Of a stretch of 64,000 nt of DNA, positions 55,901 to 64,000 are shown one piece after another. Under the pieces are notes generated by a model. The model worked only from the letters and a program-made list of their open reading frames with translations, was not told the origin of the DNA and did no database searches. The stretch lies in the NCBI GenBank assembly GCA_949775045.1, contig OX459095.1:32785564-32849563 (forward strand). Direction: 5' to 3'. How positions within the stretch are numbered: the stretch's first letter is position 1; each line of letters opens with the position of its first letter. The translations under genes and the position numbers were made by a program. This DNA is from Metridium senile (Eukaryota; Cnidaria; Anthozoa; Actiniaria; Metridiidae).

Positions 55901-56057
55901 TGTCAAAGAGTCTGTTTGCATCTTCACTCCAGGGAGGCAATACTCAACTTTTCCTAACATTAAGAGGGACCCACTTTCTGCAATTGACATGTCCGATATG
56001 TACAAGTGGATAAATATGCACAAAGAAAACATTGAGCTTGCTAGGAAAGCACGCTAA
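49932..56057 (+). CDS. DUF6589 protein, five exons, candidate transposase
   Basis: Exons 49932-50519, 51438-51893, 52371-52868, 53980-54225 and 54840-56057 join with every intron in phase 0, giving about 1,001 residues with no stop. N-terminus: zinc-binding-like module (YHCIICGVEISSQERL, HYICTKKCRARL) and a Ser/Pro linker. Middle: KVVLDNIDLKILTRDM (about 405-418), IPLGVIFKSENNSEEML (515 on), VPVVGDQLTIERGVN (about 550-563), VHMEIADWHSAVTFLK (to 596), NRNVINRRNVVADVT (about 617), the DUF6589 signature. C-terminal: C2H2 finger FPCRHEGCTKSFKYDGQSRE (about 735-758) and HNRTVSNKGGPGRN with LDLDLEHENNYLKQ (about 861-887). DUF6589 has no assigned activity; I infer a transposase with D408 or D411, D554 and E882 as candidate acidic residues. 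ATG 49932 is the first in this frame after the TIR. Confidence 0.85.
50686..50937. mobile_element. MITE in intron 1 of the DUF6589 gene
   Basis: Ends TAGATCAAAAACAATAAAAC and the inverse of TAGAGCAAAAGCACTTTGTT; the inner part holds ATAGTTACTAGCTAATAG and ACTAATAGTCACTAAATAAG. Same family as 57308-57541 in the opposite orientation. Confidence 0.65.
51026..51307. mobile_element. Second MITE in intron 1
   Basis: Inverted ends GGGCCATTCCATTT / AAATGGAATGGCCC, flanked by ATT on both sides. The interior is rich in GGGGG and CCATGGGA-type tracts. A 3-bp duplication suggests PIF/Harbinger. Confidence 0.65.
52935..53092. mobile_element. MITE in intron 3
   Basis: Inverted ends TAGAGTAAACGCACTTAATC / GATTTAGTACGTCTACTCTA with CATGAAAC / GTTTCACG inside. 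Confidence 0.7.
53555..53698. mobile_element. Second MITE of the same family in intron 3
   Basis: Ends TAGAGTAGATGCACTAAATC / GATTAAGTGCGTCTACTCTA. The interior is ATTAGTACTAATTAGTAC. Confidence 0.7.
54501..54536 (+). repeat. Internal copy of the left transposon terminus
   Basis: TAGCCTTATTTTCAGGGCGG then GCCTGGGTCCTATGCT matches the first 36 bases of the left TIR at 31 positions and in the same orientation. It lies in intron 4 of the DUF6589 gene. No partner right end is visible. Confidence 0.75.
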
Positions 56058-56098
56058 TCTTGAAATGCGTAATATATGCTATACAAAACTAAATGTAA

Positions 56099-56860
56099 AA
56101 AGAAAACAAAATAAGATTTAAACCATAGTTGTGTTGAAGAATACAGTTAAAGTTTGTAAATAGAAAAACATAAGAATGTTAAATGATTTCATATTAGGAT
56201 GTAAAACTAATAATCATTATTTATTATTTGAAAACAAAATAAGATTAAACCATTGTTGTGTTGAAGAATACAGTTAAAGTTTGTAAATATAAAAACATGA
56301 GAATGTAAATGATTTCATATTAGGATGTAAAACTAATAATCATTATTTATTATTTGAAAACAAAATAAGATTAAACCATTGTTGTGTTGAAGAATACAGT
56401 TAAAGTTTGTAAATAGAAAAACATGAGAATGTAAATGATTTCATATTAGGATGTAAAACTAATAATCATTATTTATTATTTGAAAACAAAATAAGATTAA
56501 ACCATTGTTGTGTTGAAGAATACAGTTAAAGTTTGTAAATATAAAAACATGAGAATGTAAATGATTTCATATTAGGATGTAAAACTAATAATCATTATTT
56601 ATTATTTGAAAACAAAATAAAATTAAACCATTGTTGTGTTGAAGAATACAGTTAAAGTTTGTAAATAGAAAAACATGAGAATGTAAATGATTTCATATTA
56701 GGATGTAAAACTAATAATCATTATTTATTATTTGAAAACAAAATAAGATTAAACCATTGTTGTGTTGAAGAATACAGTTAAAGTTTGTAAATATAAAAAC
56801 ATAAGAATGTAAATGATTTCATAATAGATGTAGAAAGGATAATTTATGTTTATTATTTAA
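56099..56860. repeat. 126-bp tandem array, six copies
   Basis: The unit contains AAAACAAAATAAGATTAAAC, CATTGTTGTGTTGAAGAATA, CAGTTAAAGTTTGTAAAT, GATTTCATATTAGGATGTAA and TAATAATCATTATTTATTAT. Very uniform; units alternate between TAAATAGAAAAAC and TAAATATAAAAAC, so a 252-bp dimer was also amplified. Confidence 0.93.
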
Positions 56861-57307
56861 AAACAAAATAAGGTTTGAAGCACAGTATATAGGTTGATAT
56901 TTTTTTTATTTTTTGAATCAGTAAATCAATTTTCAAGGCCACTGAACGTTTTATTTTTTGCTTAAAACGCTTATCAATTTGATTACATGTGTAAGCTTTT
57001 ATTTATCTAAACCATATTTATTTTCAAATCCATTTGAGTGGCATTTGTGAAAACTAAACTATAGGCCTTGGCAGTCAGTTTGCTGGTCATGCTTGTTCAT
57101 ATGTTTTGTTTATATATGTTAATGTTCATGTTTTGCTATAAAATTAAAAGGAAATTATATAGCAGCGTTATATAAAGTTTATCTTCTTGTGTTCAAAAAT
57201 ATTATGTTGTCCATAGACCTTTCCATAGTTTAGCTCAGTGACCATGCTTACTGAACCTATGGTCACTGAACCTATTTAAAGATAACTTTCATATCTTTGC
57301 ACTACCA

Positions 57308-57541
57308 TAGAGCGAAAGCACTAGAACCATGAAACAAAAACAAAATAGTTACTAACTAATAGTTCTTATTTAGCGACTGCTAGTTACTATAAAAGACAAG
57401 TTAAGTTGTAATGAGGTATTGTTTCCTTTTGTATTTGATGTTTCTGGTTGAGTGATACTGACTAAATAGTCACTAAATAGAAACTATTAGTTAGTAACTA
57501 TTTTGGTTTTATTTCATGGTTCAAGTGCTTTTGCTCTAGAT
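57308..57541. mobile_element. MITE at the 3' side of the RecQ gene
   Basis: Inverted ends TAGAGCGAAAGCACTAGAAC / GTTCAAGTGCTTTTGCTCTA with ACCATGAAAC / TTTCATGG. Same family as 50686-50937. Confidence 0.75.
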
Positions 57542-57587
57542 TCAAAAAATCCATGAGTTCATGTTGCTTTATTGTTGTTGTTGTTGT

Positions 57588-59853
57588 TTAGTTCATTTGA
57601 ATGTTATCAATCATATCAGCAACAACCTCTGGGATGTTGCATTCATCACCTAGGTCAGTGGAGGCTTCTAAGAAACTCATATCCTCTGGAAATATTCCAC
57701 TATATGAAAGTTCATTCCAGTCAATGTCCATTAGTTCTTCGTTGGGGATAACAATGTCCCACATATCATCATCATCAACAAATTCAGTAAATTCATTATC
57801 ATCACCACTTGATTTGTTATCACCTTTAACATCTATGTCTCCAAAGACCTCTGCAATGATCTTCAAAATGGAAATAGCATGCCTCCTTTTCCAAATCTCA
57901 ACAAATCTGTAGACATCCGTCAAATTGAAAATCTTGTCACAGTTTGTCAAAATTTGATTTATCTGGCTATCAGAAAATCCTAGAAGCAATTCTGGAATGG
58001 TGATAATAGGGAGCGGTCCATGGGGTGTCTTCTGTATCAGTTGTGCATACATGTTCTTTCTAAAAATTATCAGTCGTTTCTTCAGCTCAGCCACTTTCTC
58101 TTTATCTGTATTGCGTGTTGGTCCATCGTATACTGAGTTATCCTCCAATGTTGGCAAAAACACGCTTACTTCATCACTGCATTTGTCACACTTTTGACTG
58201 GACTCGCAAGTGCTTGCTCCATGAAAGAAACTTATCAGGTAGTGACGCCTACAGTCAAATTTTCCTCTGACATAATCTCTCATATCTTGCTCAACATGCA
58301 TAAGCATATGAAATTGGTAAAGCAAGATTGCATTACTTGGTTTGCCATCTCTTCCTGCCCTACCACTTTCTTGAATATATGCTTCAACAGATTTTGAGGG
58401 TCCAAAATGAATCACAGTATGGACTCCTTTACAATTAACCCCCATCCCAAATGCAATGGTGCAAATTAAGATTTTAATGCATCCATCCTCTTCTGACATG
58501 TCAGACAGGATATTTTTCTTCACACTCTTAGGTGACAAGGAATGTAGCATTTCCACATTTCTTCTTCGTGGGTTTTCCTTGTCAACAACAAATTCAGTTC
58601 CCAGTTCGTTAACAAAAAGAGAGTACAGGCTTGAACATTGCTTGACTGTTTGGCAGTATACTATTGCTCTTTCAGCATTCTCTTTCTTCTCTCTCAAGTC
58701 GTTTAGAAGCCACTTGAAGTAATCAAGGAGAGGAACTTTCTTGTCCATATAAATGACGCTGTATGCAAGATTATCTTTGTTTGGACTTTGTTGTATGTCA
58801 ACAAAACTTCTTAGTCTTAGAACATCAACAATTGTGGACTTTGTCTTCTCTGTTGCAGTAGCAGTGACGGCCATGAATGGTACGTTTTTTGGTACCAAAG
58901 AGCGTAGCTCGCTCAGTTTGTAAAACCACCTTCGAAAGGCCATGGCATTTTGACTTCTTGATGTTCCCCTTCAAAAAAATAAATGCATATGTATAAATAA
59001 ATAGACACGTTTAAATTAAATTTAAATGAGTATATTTCAATAAGACAGTGTTTTGGGAGATTTATATATAGTTAGTATCTTTTTGCAACCTTGAGGCCGG
59101 TGCGATTTTATGTACGCGTCCGTCACGATAAAAAAGAATTGAGTCGATGTTCAAATCTCAAGTGATGATATAGAAAAATAAACAACTTATTGTAATTCTC
59201 TATTTCGATAAAAAGAACCGCAAATATTGCCGATATAAAACACGTTTTAAAAAATGATAGCATTGTTTCACACAAAATGTTAACAATCCTCTCGACACAT
59301 AAAAATAAACTTATAACCAAAATATTAATGAATCAATCAATTGTACTTACCACTGACTAATACAATGAGCTTCATCGACCACAATTCCAATCAAAGACTC
59401 CTGATATGTGCGGGATTTCAGCATGTTTCTCCATTTTGAATTGCCCAGCAACGACTCGGGTGATGTGTAAACCAGGGTGAACTCACCATTTAGAATCTTT
59501 TTATTTTCTTTGTTATCATCACCTATAGATGCAGCTTTAATTCCTAAACCACGTAGATAGTTAATTTGGTCTGCCATTAGACTTTTCAATGGCGATATCA
59601 CGATGAGGATCGGTGTGTACGAGTCGTCAGAACAGTTGATCTTTCCTAGTTCGGAGTGAACTAAAGGGGCCATCTGGAATATAATTGACTTGCCATAGCC
59701 AGTCGGCAAGTTTACAAACACGTCTTTTCTTTCAATCAAACTAGTTATAGCTTTCTTCTGCTCAGGAAATAGATTTGGAATGGCAAATACTTCGCAACAC
59801 TTGCGAAAACACGCTTCTATGTCGTCCACCATTTTGATGTGCATTCCTGACAT
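57588..59853 (-). CDS. RecQ-family DNA helicase, two exons, carried by the transposon
   Basis: Exon 1 is 59853-59351 and exon 2 58968-57588, with donor GTAAGTAC, an acceptor ending TTTTGAAG and a matching phase (TG|G restores Trp168); 627 residues without stops. Motif 0 LFPEQKKAI (about 28), Walker A PTGYGKS (50-56), VISPLKSLMADQI (Ia), VDEAHCISQWG (II, about 159-169), VTATATE (III, 202-208), RAIVYCQT (IV), ICTIAFGMGVNCKGV (V), YIQESGRAGRDG (VI, 365-376). A RecQ-Ct-type zinc site follows (Cys407, 422, 428, 431). The C-terminal 190 residues are acidic and unlike a winged helix or HRDC domain, so it is a short, RecQ5- or Q1-like form. It probably unwinds DNA during excision, replication or repair of the element. 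The start ATG lies 57 bp inside the right TIR. Confidence 0.9.
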
Positions 59854-59909
59854 ACCTTACTTGGCGAAAAACATAAAGTTCGCTCTGATTGGTCAATATC
59901 AAACAATGC

Positions 59910-59997
59910 AGAACACGGTATCCGGCGAAGTCCATCAGACGGAGTTTGGGGAGAAAGTGATAGCGTCGGACCCAGGCCCGCTCTGACAATCAGGCTA
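59910..59997 (-). repeat. Right 88-bp TIR
   Basis: Inverse of 49724-49811, identical by eye. Likely promoter of the RecQ gene. Confidence 0.93.
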
Positions 59998-60117
59998 ACT
60001 CAAACCACAAGCTTCGAGATTTATGTGGAGGAGAGAAGAGAAGAGAGGGGATGCTGCCGAAATTCGACAAGGTCTTGACCTTCTGCGCATATGGCCGCGC
60101 ATACAAATGACTGCCGT
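59998..60117 (+). pseudogene. Continuation of the interrupted LINE frame
   Basis: After the second ACTCAAACC the LINE frame resumes in phase (SN, then HKLRDL, a typical LINE C-terminal motif) and stays open about 33 codons to TGA at about 60112, next to a G-run. This supports that the insertion site was in the LINE. Confidence 0.6.
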
Positions 60118-60118
60118 G

Positions 60119-60142
60119 GGGGGGGGGGGGGGGGGGGGGGGG
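60119..60142 (+). repeat. Poly-G tract
   Basis: About 23-24 consecutive G. The length in the assembly may be unreliable. Confidence 0.9.
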
Positions 60143-61820
60143 GTGGGTGATAGGTGGGAGTTGAGTTGTTCGTTGACAAGTTGACAACAACATGACGGCG
60201 TCAGAACAAACTCTTGTCGAAAATTAACACTAGAAAAACTTGCTACTTTACCTTCGTACGACCTAAGTAACGCTAAAACTTTTTACGTTAAGGGCTGCGG
60301 TATCGAATCTTCTCTCAATGCCAATAACAGTTTCAAGCTGCCGTAAATTTAGGGGTTTTTTTACGTTCCGTAAACTTTGTGTTTACAACTGTTACTAGAC
60401 GAGAAGAAATGGTCGACCATAGAGCCAAGAGATCTTGAGTCGAACAAGTACCTTACCGATCTTTAAGTGGACCTAAAGTTAAAGTAGAATTGGAGAGGAT
60501 GGAAAGGAGTTCAATTGAGGGAAATACACCTCCAAGCATCGAGCGCGGTTAGCTTCGTCGAAGGAATGGTATCCGCATCGAATTATATGTCTTATATGAT
60601 TTCTTCTAACATACATTCCAAATGATCCACTGAACTAGTGAACTATTAATAAAGACTTAATAAAAACTGTGTGATTATACTTTTTTCGTGTAATCGAAAG
60701 AATGATTTTTGGGTCGATCGTCGTAAAAGCGTCTGACAAAGCGATCATGAAAAGCCGTTATGTTATAATTCGACCCGAACTTTGAGTTGTAAATACACAC
60801 GAACTTCTATCTAAATAATATCGTAGTTTACTCAATTAAACTGTCATAGGTATTTTTAATAAACCATTGCGATGAAGTTTTATTAAAAAGAAGTTCAAAA
60901 AGAATGATTTTTGAGCAGTGTTTTTCGGTAGCATTGCCAATACGAAGCATGAAGTCAGTTCGACCCGAACTTTGAGTTTGAACTTTGAGCGTCATAACCG
61001 GCCGGCGCCATTACCAACGATCTTGTGGATCTTGTCCCTCCAGGAGTAGTAATGACCATCGTTCAATGCCTTTGTTATAAGCTAACTCTTTGGGTTTTTC
61101 TTGTAATTCAGATTCTTCCTCCGTGTCTCGTTTACCATCAGCTAATAAGCACAAATGTTCGATCGAAGGATTTGGTCTTTTTGTCGTAATAGAGATACCA
61201 GCTCTGCTTCCTTGCTTTCAATCTCGATGTTTTTTTCTTGAACTTCTCTAAATGTTTGTCTGTAATTATTACTTAAAATTGGCGCTTTTGTTTTACTATA
61301 TTTAAGTCAAAAGAACATGTGTATAAAGTATTCCCGAGGGACTACCGACGTTATTTCCGATCAACAAAACCTCCCCAGGGGACCCTCGGTCCAGTCACTG
61401 GTCCATGAGGTGAAGTCTCCGGTCCAAACACTTCGATTTTTGGCAGGCAACTCCGCTCCATCCTAATCCTCTTATTAGCTTCCAGTCTCCTCGCGTCCTA
61501 CCACGTAGTTAACACAGGAAGCCCAAAACAGAAATAATAGGAAAAGAGTTGCCTGCGGAGGAGGCTAAGCCTAAGCGTCTTTATCAGACAATGTTCTATA
61601 TAATGTATAGATTATATGCTTATAATGTATAGCTTTTTATATTTTTGTATGACTTCTTATATATATTATATTTATATTATATTATCTATTGATACAAATG
61701 TACATAATTTTAATTTTGAATCTTACAAATGTAATTCAGCCTTTGGGCTGCGAGATTTGTTTTCTATTAAACATTATTATTATTATTATTACTTTTAGTG
61801 TTTGGACTTTAACTAATTAC
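60143..61820. other. Gene-poor region
   Basis: No coding support. TTCGACCCGAACTTTGAGTT occurs twice (60769 and 60960), and AAAGAATGATTTTTG occurs twice upstream of each. An ATT microsatellite lies at 61773-61790. Last exons of the minus-strand gene to the right may lie here but I could not identify them. Confidence 0.45.
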
Positions 61821-63948
61821 CTTTTCTGCAGCAAATAAAGAGATGCCATAGGTGCATAGAAGCCTGTCATCATTTATCAGTTGTTGCAAAAATGGGACCA
61901 AATCTGTTTCAAAGTAGTACTCGCAATGTCTAAGTTCTTCCCCAAATTTTATCAATTGACCAATAGACTGGGATGCATTTTTCATTGCTTCGTCCAGTTT
62001 CTTCTCAAATCTCCCCTGAATGTCCACAGAATTTCTGGTAACTTTCACAAATGGAATGAGGGTGGCTCTTGAAATGACACTGAGAAAAAAATAATTACAA
62101 GTAATTTACATGTAATTAAATTTTGATTATATTGTTTGTTCTTGTCATATTTCACGTTTTCTTTAAATGTGCTAATTACAAGGATATAAACAATTGAATG
62201 TTATTAATAAGAATTAAATAAATATAAAACGTTTTGACGTCATCGTCGTCATAATTGTGCTAATTTAGACTATACTGAGGATGATTTCTCAATCAGAAAC
62301 GTAACTTTTATATTTATTTAATTTTTGTAGCTTTCAATTTTTATATCCTTGTAATTGATATATTTTAGCTATTAGTGGTATACAATGGCCACATAAAGAG
62401 ACATCATTAAAATCTTAAAGAATAAATAGTTATCTTACGCTTTATCAATGCATAAGTCAGCCAATATCCAATCATTCATTGTTATGACGGGCGATGTTGT
62501 ACTTTTGCTGACTCTGTTACAGTTGGCGATGCCTCCCCAATTGAAGGTATCAAGTAAGAGATCTACTAGTTTCTTTCTCTCGTCTGTTGTTCTCCCTGCA
62601 TCATCAAGGAAAAATGGCATGGTGCACTCATCCAGCACTCTTGTCTGCATTGCTTCTGATATCCTCCTATAAAACGCTTTTGTTCTGCCAGTTAATGAAA
62701 GCATACATTTTGCTGCACGCGATTTCCCAAGATTTGTATCTCCTATGGCGATGGCGATGGGAACCTCGCCCTTCATGTCCATGCATGTTTCATAATTAAC
62801 ACCTATCATGCCATGCCCTATACACAGAAAGGAAAAGTTGAAATATTAATGATTGTTATAATGATACGGATATTGGTTGGGGTGCATGCATTGCACGAGC
62901 AAAAAGGAAATCCCTCACAATTTTTAATAGTGATATTTTTGTAGCATTTAAATTTATTTGTACAAACTGAGTTATAATTATTGTGAAGTTTAATTACTAT
63001 ATTACCTAGAAGGAAAATAGATGATAACCAGTTTCCTCCAAATGCATTTTTTATTGCGGCAACAAGGGTTTTTAGACCTACTGACCTACTGAGAGGCATC
63101 TTTATGGCGCATTCATGGTCTGGTTTGGCAATGTCTACCCATACTGGATCTTGGGAGTTCCGCTTTGCTTTGTAAAGATTAGAGATCCACTTCACAGTTT
63201 GATTCTCCTCTGCTATTAGGTCTCCACTATGGTTTATCTGGCAATTCTGGCTTAAAACCCATACATTCTGTCCTTTTATCTTACCAACCCGACTAGCCGC
63301 TGTGATGTCTGTTGGAACACCCTCAGTAATACAGTTTCTAATGTAGAGATACATAAACATTCAAAACTTATATGAAGATGAGTTAGGCAAAATCTGACAC
63401 TAGATACCATTACATGGTTAGAAAAATATATTCACAAATTAATGGATAATTATAAGGAACAGATCAATCAATCAGAGAAGCTCACTTTAGAACTAATGTA
63501 CTCTGTCAGATTGGTTGATTTGCTTGCTTAGCACACATCAACACAATTTGCATACGTACAGATTTAAATGGGAAAGTACAGATTTAAATGGGAACCTAAG
63601 GGTAAAACAAGGAAAGTCAATAGTGCCAAGTTGCTTGAATATGTGATCCAACACTTGTACAAATTATTTCAATCTGAATATCAAAGACTCCAGGTTGTGA
63701 TTCATCAGGTATCCAAACAACTTGAAGTGGGTAATTTATGTCACTCACATCTAAGACAAAGAGGTGCCTTTTTCATGGTTATATCATAAATTACATCAGT
63801 AAATAGACCAATGTATTAGTTACCTGTAGTAATGCTCTATCAGGCCTTGCATAAACTCCAGATATTCCGAATCCTTTAAGAGTAGTGTTAGATTCCCAAA
63901 GTCAGTGTTTCTGTTAATTTCTTTGATAAAGTCTTTTTTGCTTGGAGG
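61821..63948 (-). CDS. P-loop NTPase gene of an uncharacterised invertebrate family, partial
   Basis: Minus-strand exons: about 63948-63824, 63337-63006, 62817-62439 and 62079-61821. Phases match at all three junctions and no stop is seen, so this looks functional. Order: KDFIKEINRNTDFGNLTLLL, FMQGLIEHYYR; NCITEGVPTDITAASRVGKI, KGQNVWVLSQNCQINHSGDL; AIKNAFGGNWLSSIFLLG; then Walker A GDTNLGKSRAAKCMLSLTG and a Walker-B-like MPFFLDDAGRTTDERKK; WGGIANCNRVSKSTTSPVIT; and a helical region ending LCTYGISLFAAEK with a donor. The layout (recognition of VWVL..NCQI, then a P-loop with GxxxxGKS) resembles DUF927-type helicase-like proteins repeated in invertebrate genomes. I recall the pattern but cannot name the family with certainty. 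5' exons lie beyond 64000; 3' exons are not found. Function unknown. Confidence 0.65.
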
Positions 63949-64000
63949 CTTTCATCAGACACAAAGCATTTACTAAGGTAATAAAATTTCAACATATCAA

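Larger units (their letters stand above)
56058..57587. other. Convergent 3' region between the two transposon genes
   Basis: Holds the 126-bp tandem array, about 450 bp of AT-rich DNA and a MITE. The minus-strand AATAAA at 57573-57568 lies 15 bp past the RecQ stop and is its probable polyadenylation signal. Confidence 0.6.
49724..59997. mobile_element. Complete DUF6589-RecQ transposon (10,274 bp)
   Basis: The ends are 88-bp inverted repeats, identical by eye (49724-49811 and 59910-59997), beginning TAGCCTGATTGTCAGAGCGG. They are flanked by a perfect 9-bp duplication ACTCAAACC (49715-49723 and 59998-60006). The cargo is two intact convergent genes: a DUF6589 protein (plus strand) and a RecQ-family helicase (minus strand). 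Both start codons lie close inside a TIR, 121 bp and 57 bp respectively. Introns and the central region carry MITEs and a 126-bp tandem repeat. Perfect TIRs, a perfect duplication and two open multi-exon genes argue for a recent insertion of an autonomous element. The superfamily is not one I can name. Confidence 0.93.

Noticed and set aside
57601..58722. Several plus-strand frames of 66-103 residues
   Set aside because: Shadows of the RecQ gene on the opposite strand.
59990..60193. Minus-strand Pro-rich 67-residue frame
   Set aside because: Created by the poly-G tract and the TIR edge.

Overview
This is eukaryotic nuclear DNA from an AT-rich genome. There are GT-AG introns with matching phases, AT-rich intergenic DNA, many miniature inverted-repeat elements, and no bacterial features. 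The mix of families (DIRS/PAT-type, Ty3/gypsy and non-LTR retroelements, KDZ, PIF/Harbinger, THAP-DDE, Crypton-like and DUF6589 genes) points to a marine invertebrate. A cnidarian is my best guess, but no host single-copy gene is present to prove it. Nearly everything recognisable is transposon-derived, and much of it is nested.

Region 1 (1-8 kb): the end of an unrecognised exon, a minisatellite, a 4.5 kb fold-back element with about 0.9-1.1 kb inverted arms holding a PIF/Harbinger MITE in its loop, and the 3' end of a Ty3/gypsy element. Region 2 (7.9-23 kb): a nested stack. An old LINE remnant on the minus strand was split by a terminal-inverted-repeat (TIR) element (9-bp target duplication TAAGAAACC) and by a Ty3/gypsy element (5-bp duplication CATAG, LTRs nearly identical, interior defective). 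A 9.2 kb tyrosine-recombinase retrotransposon with split direct repeats then entered the TIR element. Its short leader exon has a phase-0 donor, and the gag, RT-RNase H and recombinase reading frames each begin at a phase-0 splice acceptor. One leader could therefore serve all three proteins.

Region 3 (23-41 kb): a graveyard of MITEs, near-palindromic fold-backs, two Crypton-like fragments, a THAP/DDE transposase remnant, PIF/Harbinger fragments (one carrying an AAT/ATA microsatellite within its frame) and tandem repeats. Region 4 (41-48 kb): a KDZ transposase gene broken by one stop codon, convergent with an unrecognised, frameshifted minus-strand gene rich in 14-residue acidic repeats.

Region 5 (49.7-60.0 kb) is the most interesting. 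It is a complete 10,274-bp mobile element with 88-bp TIRs that I read as identical, flanked by a perfect 9-bp duplication (ACTCAAACC) inside a LINE reverse-transcriptase gene. It carries two intact, convergent, intron-containing genes. One is a five-exon protein of about 1,001 residues with the DUF6589 region; the other is a two-exon RecQ-family helicase of 627 residues. Each starts just inside one TIR. I propose that DUF6589 is the transposase and RecQ its helicase partner. A second copy of the left terminus lies inside an intron. Region 6 (61.8-64 kb): part of an intact minus-strand P-loop NTPase gene running off the right edge.
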